Assembly: GCA_032622095.1 (NCBI GenBank)
Contig: CP136065.1
Span: forward strand, 42,943,503 to 43,007,502
Direction: 5' to 3'
Origin: Siphonodentalium dalli
Lineage: Eukaryota; Mollusca; Scaphopoda; Gadilida; Siphonodentaliidae
Length of the DNA: 64,000 nucleotides
The notes under the pieces are model-generated. The model did no database searches. It was not told the origin of the DNA and worked only from the letters and a program-made list of their open reading frames with translations. Position 1 is the first letter of the stretch, and each line of letters opens with the position of its first letter. Made by a program: the position numbers and the translations under genes. Positions 54,778 through 64,000 of this stretch are shown one piece after another.

Positions 54778-55011
54778 GATTTATGCCACTTGTGTGAGCC
54801 GATTTTGCGATAGACATGGATTTATTACCCGTGTAAGCGACTGAAAGCCAAATCGGCTCAAAAAGTCGCCTGCTGTGGAATACTTAATTAATAAAGCCAC
54901 TTTTGGTTTACATGATTACCACATATTAATCATATTCTGACGGTAAACAGGTGTTGTTACAGTACTATAATTTAATCACAAGCTTTCAAACCACGAAATA
55001 CTAACATCATT

Positions 55012-55347
55012 TGTTGTCACACATATTTAGTTGCAGAGAAAATGCTAGCATTTTTGTCGAAAATACATCACAATCTGAATTCTTCGGACAACCAATTCGG
55101 ATTCAAACGGAACCATTTGACAGATGGTGTGTATATGCGCATTGGAAGAAACCATTCGGCATTATGTCTCCAATTATACCGCCGCTTTGTGTGCTTCGTG
55201 GACGCAAGCAAGGCATTTGATCGTGCTAATCATGCAGAGTTATTCGATATTCTTCAAGAGTGAAACGTTCCATCTGATGTAGTACGTTTGTTGAAAGACT
55301 GGGTGAAAACTGAAACATTCAACGTTCGCTGGGGATCATCCTATTCA
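55012..55347 (+). pseudogene. Reverse transcriptase fragment of another LINE
   Basis: Plus-strand reading gives EKMLAFLSKIHHNLNSSDNQ, FGFKRNHLTDGVY, FVCFVDASKAFDRANHAELF, a stop, then VPSDVVRLLKDWVKTETFNV and RWGSS. This is the QFGFK...DASKAFD...VRWGSS stretch of LINE reverse transcriptases. It is truncated at both sides with an internal stop, and is of a different lineage from the neighbouring minus-strand LINE, whose motif A reads DVHKAFD. Dead relic. Confidence 0.8.
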
Positions 55348-55739
55348 TAAAACCTCCAGCCACTCAGTTGAGTTCGACTGAATAGTATATTTCGCAAAAT
55401 TTCAGGAGGCTCCAGTCATGGAAGGGTTAAACATATATGGCTAATTATAACTCCAATTTAGACCCACAATTATGACGGAATATGGAATGGAGTAATGTAG
55501 GCCGATAAATACAACACACATTGATAGACTAGATTCATATTCTCTTAAACAACATGCCAAAGTATTACTCTGAAGCGAGAGAACGCTCTTTACGGTCCTG
55601 TCACATCAGGAAAAAAGGAATGAGGGACGCTCTGTATTGTTCCATATATACTGATGAAAAATCAAGGTCTGACTTTTATGAATTATATAACTTTGTCTAG
55701 TCTTATCTCAGATTAGTTTGTCTGCGGAATAGTACAATC

Positions 55740-55848
55740 ATTCAAAAAAAGTTTAGCCAAAATTTTAGCCAAATGAAATTTTCATTAGCCAAATTCAAAA
55801 ATGATTGGCCATTGGCCAATTTGGCCACCGACAGCGCGAACACTGGTT
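55740..55848 (-). repeat. Dispersed repeat B, minus orientation
   Basis: TTTAGCCAAAATTTTAGCCA, GGCCAATTTGGCCACCG and CAGCGCGAACACTGG are the reverse of the block at 45928 onward. Confidence 0.65.
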
Positions 55849-56600
55849 CCTGGACTTCCACGCTTCCAAAACAAATGCCGGTATATAGTTGAATCTATCA
55901 ATGAAGCATAGGATTTGACAGAATTTTAAAAATCCATGTCGTTCTCAATATCAGCGCGATATGAAGGGACCACTGTCGGTCCATAAAGATCCGAAAGGCA
56001 CAGATGATGATCCGACCAAACGCCGAGTTTCTGTGCAGTAAATATGCGTATTAATTAAGGAGTTCTGATGAGTTTTCGAGTGTTTATGTGTATCTGAGAC
56101 TGATCAATTGGACTGCGAATGACATCGAAAATATGAATCCATAAGATATTCGAAATATTGTGTGCATATATATTATGAATATGTTTCAATTGAAATTAAT
56201 TGAACATCCATCTCAGCATTCAGATTTGCGTTCTCAAGAACGTGAATGAATGATAACGCACGCACGTGAATGCTGCCGTTCGCATGCATGCAGCAAATCG
56301 GATATTCGTTTAGTATTAACATGCTTGGAGTTTGTATATAGACCACACATGCCGCACGACACGGCGTATCAACGATTTGTTATAATCATGTTTATTGTAC
56401 AGACTTTATGACTCGTTCCCACTCGAGTAGCCCGTTACGCGACAATGAAACCGAATCATCTTATCGAATATACATATATCGTATTGCTCCAAAATATGCA
56501 ATTCTGGCATTTTTAAGAGTCATCAGATAAAATTGTAACGAGTCTATCTATGTTAACACACTAAACACCCGAACATATATGTACACACACAACAAAGTTA
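55849..56600 (+). repeat. Dispersed repeat C, left arm of a large inverted repeat
   Basis: Blocks starting TTCCTGGACTTCCACGCTTC, TCAGCGCGATATGAAGGGAC, ATTCGTTTAGTATTAACATG, ATAATCATGTTTATTGTACA and ACACTAAACACCCGAACATA occur inverted between 58300 and 59593, in partly rearranged order. No gene is recognised. Confidence 0.75.
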
Positions 56601-58289
56601 TTTATATTTATAATAAACACTGCACTGTGGAACATGTGTATACTGCCTTGATCGTTGTGTGCACATGTAAATTACACTATAGTTTATAACTTTTCTAATT
56701 CAGTCATATAGGACAACATATTTAGTGGGCATAATATTTACACAAGACTTCATTATGTTATCGTATAGGTTGCATGTACTGTAATTGATATGTATGTTTA
56801 ACCGAAATAAATCTTATCTTATCAGGGTCTCCGTCCTGAGTTTGGTTTATGGTTTTATCCAAAATTGTTATGGATGTTCAGCGTCACGATGACTTTCAAT
56901 TCGTATTATTTGCAGATTATTCTTTTTAACTTATTTTGAAAAAAACGTAATATCGCTAAGATTTGCATACAACAATCTAAATGAAATTGTGCATAAATCT
57001 CCACCCTTTTGGGAACTATTACATGGGTTCATCGTATATACATGTGTTGTTGTTTTGGTAGATTCAATATGTTAACGTTATCATTCTTAGTTTAACGAGG
57101 TCAGAATTGATTCTTGTTTCGATTAATGGTCTGCAGATATAACTGAAAAGTTTGAAAAAAAATTCTACAACGCCCAGCGTGTTATATGGTAACTTATAAC
57201 TGCATAGGCTTAATAGGAATATTTATTTCTCATAATGCCACGCGTTATTTCATAAGAGAGTCGCCAAAGTAGACAGTACAATTAAAACGACCGCAAAAGT
57301 TTGATATTATTTCCGACAACCAAGTCATACAGTCGCTGTGACACGTTGTCACTCAAAACAATCTAATTATCGTTTAATCAAATAACGTCATAAATTCGTC
57401 GAGGTTGATTGGCCAGTGGATCTGTATGCACGCACTGTTCAATTAATCAACCTTTGCAACACGTGGCCTTGTTTATTTCGACTGTATCACGAGTTGTTGG
57501 TTTCAATTTCAATTATATGCACATGTTGAAATATATTGGTACTTATGGTACTTGGTATTGTCAGGGAAGTACTACCCGAAGCAATGATGATGCAATAAGG
57601 GGTCTTTTTAGAACAATGTTTCCGTCTGACATGTGTATTCAAATCACGCTTTCTCCTAAATGTGTGTCCTCACTCCGAACAGAGACTGTGATATGCATGC
57701 TTGGAGCGATTGTGGCTCGTTAATTCTTCTTCTGTTGAAAAAACTGAGTGCACGCCGAACATTTCTGGGATTCGTCAACTACATGTATTTTAAGATGCCG
57801 CTTTAGGTTGTAATTTGTAGAAAAATATTTTCCGCACAACTCGCATCTGGCTTTTCCTAACAATTTCCAATGGCGCGTCTGATTCAGACATGGTGTTTCA
57901 TAATACTAAATTCGAAATGCCACAAAATATCCGCGCAACACATAAGGGACCGGATGAATTGACCGATCAAGGGATTAATTATACTTTAATTAAGCCTTCA
58001 GCGCCTGGTGATTTTATGCGGACTGGCTGTTTTTGCTTTGTTCACAGACAGAGATAATTGTTGTGATTATAGCTCAACTAGTGCAAACATTCACGATACC
58101 CGATGATGAGTATAACGTGTCATGCATCATAAATGTATTTGTCTTTCGTCTGAGGAAGATACGCTATTTATCAAAACCGCATGGTCTGGTTTGATTTTGT
58201 TTAAACATGGTGTTGTTGGTTGGTAAGCTGACTACATGTGCTACATAGACACAATACAGAGGCCCATCGTGTGCCACACATAGCACATT
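56601..58289. other. Spacer between inverted arms, no supported gene
   Basis: A 104-codon plus frame (57409-57723) has no recognisable domain. Confidence 0.35.
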
Positions 58290-58299
58290 GTAATGATAT

Positions 58300-59593
58300 A
58301 TGTTCGGATGTTTAGTGTGTTAACATAGAATCGTTACAATTTTATCTGATGACTCTTTAAAAAGCCAGAATTGGAGCAATACGATATATGTATATTCTTT
58401 CGGTTTCGTTGTCGCGTAACGGTTTACTCGAGTGGGAACGAGTCATAAAGTCTGTACAATAAACATGATTAGAACAAATCGTGATACGCCGTGTTATGAC
58501 GTAGGATCGATCGACCAATTTGATTCTCACATCGACACGACATCAACAGCCCCTTGATATAAGTGTCTGGACTTCAAACTCCTCACTCGGTACAGTGTAT
58601 TTGAGTTTATCAGGTATTGATGGATCTCTTATATATCGGGAACCGACAGGGCTATCTGTTCAGAGAACTATCATAATATGACGTAGCGAATCGACAAACG
58701 GAATTCTAAAATCGGCACCACACCACCAGACTCTTGATAGAAGTGCCCGGACTTCAAGCTTCTCCCCCCTCGTGCAGTATGTGAGTATCTTAGCAATATC
58801 AGTATTGATGACCCTCTTATATATCGCGAACAGACAATGTTGTCTGTTCAGAGAGCTATCATAATTTGAATTGACCAACATAATTTTCACATCGACGCCG
58901 CAGCATCATACCCTTGGTAGAACGGCCACATGTCGATATATATGAGTAAACATTGTGCATCTTGAAATACGCTACGTTAACCCATGCTATACATGGTTTG
59001 CAACATGACACTATGATTTCGTTAAACGAATCCACGATTCATGACCGTATTGCGCCGGTGTCTATAGCTGGTTAATTTGAATTTTGCCGGAGCCGATTTG
59101 AAGTGCGTCCAATCGCTTTGGGAGTCTATCACATTTTATTGAAATAAAGAATAAAAAATAATTTAGTTTTCACTCATAATTTCGTTGGTCTGAAAATTAG
59201 CAGGTGCCGAAAAGTCCAAGGTGACGAAAAGTCAGGTGCCGAAACATCCAGGTGCAGAACGGCAACCCCAGGTGCCGAAACGTCCAGGTGCCGAAACGTC
59301 TAGCATTCGTCGTCCGGCAGGTGTGGTATATATACAAACTCCAAGCATGTTAATACTAAACGAATATCCGATTAGCTGCATGCATGCTAACGGCAGCATT
59401 CACGTGCGTGAGATCAAGGCATCGCGTTATCATTCATTCACGTGCCTTTCGGATCTTTATGGACCGACAGTGGTCCCTTCATATCGCGCTGATATTGAGA
59501 ACGACATGGATTTTTAAACTTCTGTCAAATCCTATGCTTCATTGATAGATTCAACTATATACCGGCATTTGTTTTGGAAGCGTGGAAGTCCAG
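58300..59593 (-). repeat. Dispersed repeat C, right arm
   Basis: This is the inverted counterpart of 55849-56600, broken by additional sequence at 58490-59200, which itself holds two diverged ~180-bp units (CTTGATAGAAGTGCCCGGAC, TCTTATATATCGCGAACAGA). It is immediately followed by repeat A in reverse. Confidence 0.7.
59200..59312. repeat. ~18-bp minisatellite (GGTGCCGAAACGTCCA)
   Basis: About six imperfect units of CAGGTGCCGAAACGTC, inserted within the right arm of repeat C. It gives a KRPGAE-type repeat peptide in one frame, which I regard as incidental. Confidence 0.85.
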
Positions 59594-59877
59594 GAACTAT
59601 ACTAGTGAATGGATGTTCTCGAAAAATTGAGTGAGCAAAAGCAAAAACAGCATTGAAAAAATTCGCCAAAAAAAAATTAATGGTCTGATCTGGGAAAACT
59701 GATTGACAACTGGTGGATAAATACTTCTGCTTCGTGTGGTCATACACATACGATGCTCGGTGTCTGTTTTACAATGAGAAACAAACATATCCCCATATCA
59801 TATACGTGAAAATGACTTTCCCATTTCCTCGGCTTTGGCCGTATCCTCGGCTTTGGCCGTACCACGTACACGGGGGT
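59594..59877 (-). repeat. Dispersed repeat A, minus orientation
   Basis: Reverse of 45636-45927 with few differences, including the doubled CTCGGCTTTGGCCGTA and the TACACGGGGGT end. Confidence 0.85.
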
Positions 59878-60578
59878 GGTCAGTGTCAGGGATGGGGTTG
59901 AGAGAGTGGTACCAAAATTGATAACACATGTTTATTGTGGATTCCGTCCAAACTTATACATGGATATCATTGTCGTACAATAAACTTGATGGTTTAGTTT
60001 AAATTGTCCGAAATTTTACCATTCGTGTCAGGAGCGGGGATAAGGAGAGGAGAGCACCAACAAAGTTAAAACATTTGTTCGCACATTTCGTACAAATATA
60101 TCTCCACGATACGATCAAATAAATGATGTGGCTTGAAGTTCCTAAAATGGTGGTGTCCAAGACAGGACTTGAGGTCGGATAATGGACCCCATTATTGCTC
60201 GAAAAATGTCGTCCGAATTATCTAGTAACCTTATATTCCTTTAAAGTGCAATTTGCACACATTTTGAACTTAGACAGAGCCTTTATTTAGCGGCGGCCCT
60301 TTTGTGCGCTTCAATCACATTTTGTTCATTGAAACATTTCGAGTTATATATATTGTTTTAATCTATTTGTTTTTTAGATTGAATTCCTTTCTTAATTTAA
60401 CAAAACCAATTTTTTTATAATTCAAAATTTGGAAAAAAAACTAATACCATTATAACATCCGCCAGGGTACCCCGAGTCACCACCAAATTTGGTGCTTGAG
60501 AGAAAAATCCGGACAGATCCTACTCGTTTATATATACAGATGACAAGCATTTACAGCACTATACCAGACTTTATACTT
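59878..60578. other. No supported feature
   Basis: AT-rich, no gene or repeat recognised. Confidence 0.4.
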
Positions 60579-60591
60579 TAGGTCTTGTGAG

Positions 60592-60850
60592 TTTTGTTTA
60601 TTAGGGTTTATCGTCGTTCTAGCCGCTAGGCCACTCACGACGTTGTCAATTTTACGGGTGGAGCAAAGACCACGCATAGGCTTAATTTCACCGGGAAATT
60701 GTTCCACTGCGTGTAGAAACCACCGACCCCCGGAAAGCAACTGACAAACTTGCCCAGATACACGATTCCGGTCACCGCCTTCGTCAGCGCTGGACGGCCT
60801 GTGACGGCGAAATCACCTGGCACTCTACCGACTGGACCACCGGGGGCCCC
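60592..60850 (-). mobile_element. tRNA-derived SINE, 259 bp, with target duplication
   Basis: On the minus strand it starts GGGGCCCCCGGTGGTCCAGT with an A-box-like TGGTCCAGTCGG and a tRNA-like head. It continues through GTGTATCTGGGCAAGTTTG and ends CGACGATAAACCCTAATAAA, CAAAAC. The flanks TAGGTCTTGTGAG (60579-60591) and TAGGTCTTGAGAG (60851-60863) match at 12 of 13 positions, defining both ends. The 3' portion is of a form I associate with mollusc SINEs. A 95-codon frame through it is incidental. Confidence 0.8.
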
Positions 60851-60863
60851 TAGGTCTTGAGAG

Positions 60864-61699
60864 AGATCATCTGAGTTGATAGACATGCAATTCCAGGTAA
60901 TTCCCTGGTTGGCTTGATGCACTGGTGACAGATATTTTCTACCAATTGATAGTCACATTAATGTTTGAGACACTTGCTTGATCTAGGCATTAGTTACATT
61001 GTTACATAGTTTATTTATATATGCAAACTTAGGTCATTGTACAGGATACACACAATTCCATAATTTCTAACCATTTCCCGATTAGTCTGTCAACCAGCCC
61101 ATTATATAGCATTATGACTTAACACTTTTGTTAGTCTACTGGAACAATGTCTGTTAAATAAATGAATATATATGGTATTATAGGTGTTGTGAGAGTAACA
61201 GGTAATAAGAGTTGATAGACATGCAAATATTTCACTGATTGGCTTGATGTACGGATGAACAGCGTGATGACTGTTATATTCTAGCCATTGATAGTCACAT
61301 TAATGTTTGAGACAGTTGCTCTCTCTTTTTTCATGCACACAATGATCTAGGCTTTAAACAAAACAAGTTTATTTATTTCAGTTTTAAAATTTCTCGAAGC
61401 TTCTTTCCGAAGGGTGACGGGAAGGAATATTTTTCGCCCCACGGTCCCATATGCAACATGCCATAGCTTAATGTCATCTCCACTAAGGCCCATATGAAGT
61501 CCCAGTAACATAAATAGTGTGTTTTTGGTGTTATATGTTCTTATAATATGTATTAAACTGTTAAAATGTCAAATAAGGCACACAAAAGGTCTTTAGTAAA
61601 AATTGTGCATGAGGTTGTAAAAAACGTGTTTTTGCTGCTCGAGGAACCCACCCATCCCGGCATACCTTCCTGCAAATTTTGTATTACCCCCCCCCCCTG
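60864..61699. other. No supported gene
   Basis: TTGATAGACATGCAA and TTGATAGTCACATTAATGTT, followed by TGAGACA, occur twice (about 60875-60970 and 61213-61310), indicating a diverged ~340-bp duplication. Confidence 0.5.
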
Positions 61700-62165
61700 T
61701 ACTGAGTGTCACAAACGACCCATACAGTGTCGCAAGCCACCAACGGGTGTCCCAAACCACCCAATGGGTGTCCTAATCCAACCCAGTGGGTTTCACAAAC
61801 CATAAAACGAGTGTCCAAAACCCCCAGATAATGTGGTTTTGGTCACAAACGTTGTTTCCTATCATCTAACGGGTGTCCCAAACCAAACACTGAGTGTCCC
61901 AAACCACAAAACGAGCGTCTAAGTCATCCGATGAGAGTGTCGAACCACCAACATGACTTCATATTCATCCAAGTAGTGTCATAATGCATACAAATGAGGA
62001 CCAAAACCACCCAACAAATATTCCAAAACGATCCAACGACTCCACCCTCAATGGTGTCCCAAACATTACAATGATTACACAAGCTAACCACCGAGTGTCC
62101 CAAACCATTCAGGTAGTTTCCCCAACCACTCAACGGGCGTCCTAATCAACACATAAGTGTTCCCA
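61700..62165. repeat. Degenerate ~25-30-bp repeat (CCCAAACCACCCAACGGGTGT)
   Basis: CCAAACCAC, CCAACGGGTGTC and CGAGTGTCC variants repeat irregularly. Frames through it are artefacts. Confidence 0.75.
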
Positions 62166-62184
62166 GTCTGGAGTAACATATCCA
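61921..62184 (+). repeat. Left flank copy of ~1.82-kb duplicated block
   Basis: AAGTCATCCGATGAGAGTGT to GTCTGGAGTAACA is repeated at 63743-64000 with about five substitutions. The offset of 1,822 bp spans the 41-bp array. Confidence 0.95.
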
Positions 62185-62274
62185 CATATAAAATAGTGGA
62201 TTTGATAACCTTTCACAGAGTTTTCATTTCCCGACCACGTGATTCCACATCAGTAGCGACAATCAGAACTAACT

Positions 62275-63697
62275 GTAGCACCAAGATAATGGTTTCCAAT
62301 CAGAACTCACTATTAGTAGCACCAAGATAAAGGAGTCCAATCAGAATTCGCTATTAGTAGCACCAAGATAAAGGAGTCCAATCAGAACTCACTATTAGTA
62401 GCACCAAGATAATGGTGTCCCATCAGAACTCACTATTAGTAGCACCAAGATAAAGGAGTCCAATCAGAACTCACTATTAGTAGCATCAAGATAAAGGAGT
62501 CCAATCAAAATTCACTATTAGTAGCACCAAGATAACGGAGTCCAATCAGAATTCACTATTAGTAGCACCAAGATAACGGAGTCCAATCAGAATTCACTAT
62601 TAGTAGCACCAAGATAACGGAGTCCAATCAGAATTCACTATTAGTAGCACCAATATAAAGGATTCCAATCAGAATTCACTATTAGTAGCACCAAGATAAA
62701 GGAGTCCAATCAGAATTCACTATTAGTAGCACCAAGATAAAGGAGTCCAATCAGAATTCACTATTAGTAGCTCCAAGATAAAGGCGTCCAATCAGAATTC
62801 ACTATTAATAGCACCAAGATAAAGGAGTCCAATCAGAATTCACTATTAGTAGCACCAAGATAAAGGAGTCCAATCAGAATTCACTATTAGTAGCTCCAAG
62901 ATAAAGGCGTCCAATCAGAACCCATTATTAGTAGCACCAATATAACAGAGTCCAATCAGAACTCACTAGTAGTAGCACCAAGATAACGGAGTCCAATCAG
63001 AATTCACTATTAGTAGCACCAAGATAAAGGAGTCCAATCAGTACTCACTATTAGTAGTACCAAGATAAAGGAGTCCAATCAGAATTCACTATTAGTAGCA
63101 CCAAGATAAAGGAGTCCAATCAGAATCCACTATTAGTAGCACCAAGATAAAGAAGTCCAATCAGTACTCACTATTAGTAGTACCAAGATAAAGGAGTCCA
63201 ATCAGAATTCACTATTAGTAGCTCCAAGATAAAGAAGTCCAATCAGTACTCACTATTAGTAGCACCAAGATAACGGAGTCCAATCAGAACTCACTATTAG
63301 TAGCACCAAGATAAAGAAGTCCAATCAGTACTCACTATTAGTAGTACCAAGATAAAGGAGTCCAATCAGAACTCACTATTAGTAGCACCAAGATAAAGGA
63401 GTCCAATCAGAACTCACTATTAGTAGCACCAAGATAAAGGAGTCCAATCAGAACTCACTATTAGTAGCACCAAGATAACGGAGTCCAATCAGAACTCACT
63501 ATTAGTAGCACCAAGATAAAGAAGTCCAATCAGTACTCACTATTAGTAGTACCAAGATAAAGGAGTCCAATCAGAACTCACTATTAGTAGCACCAAGATA
63601 AAGGAGTCCAATCAGAACTCACTATTAGTAGCACCAAGATAAAGGAGTCCAATCAGAATCCACTATTAGTAGCACCAAGATAAAGGAGTCCAATCAT
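62275..63697. repeat. 41-bp satellite array, 35 units
   Basis: GTAGCACCAAGATAAAGGAG followed by TCCAATCAGAACTCACTATTA repeats at an exact 41-bp spacing from 62275 to a last start at 63669, without an indel. Variants (AACGG/AAAGG/AAAGAAG, AGAATTC/AGAACTC/AGTACTC, GTAGTACC) are patterned in the second half, where the AAGAAG-AGTACTC-GTAGTACC set recurs several times. Confidence 0.97.
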
Positions 63698-63742
63698 TTC
63701 AAATGAGTGACATCACAAAAAATCATTGTCTATGCATTATTT

Positions 63743-64000
63743 AAGTCATCCGATGAGTGTGTCAAACCACCAACATGACTTCATATTCATCCAAGTAGTG
63801 TCATAATGCATACAAATGAGGACCAAAACCACCCAACAAATATTCCAAAACGATCCAACGACTCCACCCTCAATGGTGTCCCAAACCTTACAATGATTAC
63901 ACAAGCTAACCACCGAGTGTCCCAAACCATTCAGGTAGTTTCCCCAACCACTCAACCGGCGTCCTAATCAACACATAAGTGTTCCCAGTCTGGAGTAACA
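63743..64000 (+). repeat. Right flank copy of ~1.82-kb duplicated block, cut by window end
   Basis: Matches 61921-62178 at about 98 percent by eye. The copy continues beyond the window, so a larger tandem arrangement of flank plus 41-bp array is possible. Confidence 0.95.

Larger units (their letters stand above)
49560..54850 (-). mobile_element. Near full-length non-LTR retrotransposon (LINE)
   Basis: Minus-strand order is ORF1 (54777-53377), a ~154-bp spacer, ORF2 (53222-49758) and a short 3' region. ORF1 has SGNH esterase-like and RRM-like parts. ORF2 has an APE-type endonuclease and reverse transcriptase. SGNH-bearing ORF1 proteins occur in CR1/L2-related LINEs; I place it in that broad group without naming a clade. 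The exact 5' and 3' ends are estimates and no target duplication was found. The 3' end may run into the GAT microsatellite. Confidence 0.85.

Overview
This is AT-rich nuclear DNA from an animal. It has split exons with GT-AG splice sites, several families of MITEs (short non-coding DNA transposons), a non-LTR retrotransposon, a tRNA-derived SINE and long tandem arrays. A marine invertebrate, probably a mollusc, is my best guess. The basis is a secreted fucose-lectin (FTP) plus PAN/Apple-like domain gene and repeat sequences that resemble ones I associate with molluscs. The taxon is an inference and was not tested.

Host genes. Only one host gene can be supported. It lies on the minus strand between about 17.4 and 3.8 kb. 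Two phase-1 exons (17383-17153 and 15883-15635) together encode one F-type lectin domain. A terminal exon (4125-3914) with matching phase, a stop codon and a nearby AATAAA encodes a PAN/Apple-like cysteine-rich tail. The acceptor of that last exon sits in a four-fold 33-bp tandem repeat, so there are four in-frame candidate acceptors. No signal-peptide exon was found.

DNA transposons. Eight copies of a TTAA-flanked, CCC...GGG-ended piggyBac-like MITE are spread over the window (6.4, 20.2, 21.9, 27.5, 30.0, 34.0, 44.7 and 48.3 kb). Most carry two 67-nt hairpins that are reverse complements of each other. A second TTAA-flanked family has AGGTACTCAATCC ends (1.2, 2.3, 7.2, 33.4 and 38.5 kb). Two hAT-like palindromic MITEs occur, one nested inside a piggyBac-like copy. 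A 3,964-bp non-coding inverted-repeat element (8880-12843) interrupts a ~310-bp satellite and has a 3-bp target duplication. Other inverted-repeat elements lie at 1.4, 28.9, 31.1, 32.6-36.8, 39.4, 40.1-41.0 and 42.4-44.2 kb.

Retroelements. A nearly complete minus-strand LINE (about 49.6-54.85 kb) has an ORF1 with SGNH esterase-like and RRM-like parts, and an endonuclease/reverse-transcriptase ORF2 broken by one TAG. There are also a plus-strand RT fragment (55.0 kb), a Penelope-like 3' fragment inside the lectin intron (16.0-16.7 kb), a SINE with a 13-bp target duplication (60.6-60.85 kb) and a tRNA-like sequence (25.7 kb).

Tandem arrays. The most regular are 27 x 38 bp at 26.1-27.1 kb and 35 x 41 bp at 62.3-63.7 kb, both without indels by position counting. 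Others lie at 0.3-0.9, 4.1, 4.3-5.4, 5.6, 10.5-11.6, 18.6-19.8, 33.2-35.8, 46.9-47.25, 49.1-49.5 and 61.7-62.2 kb. The remaining intervals show no gene I can support.
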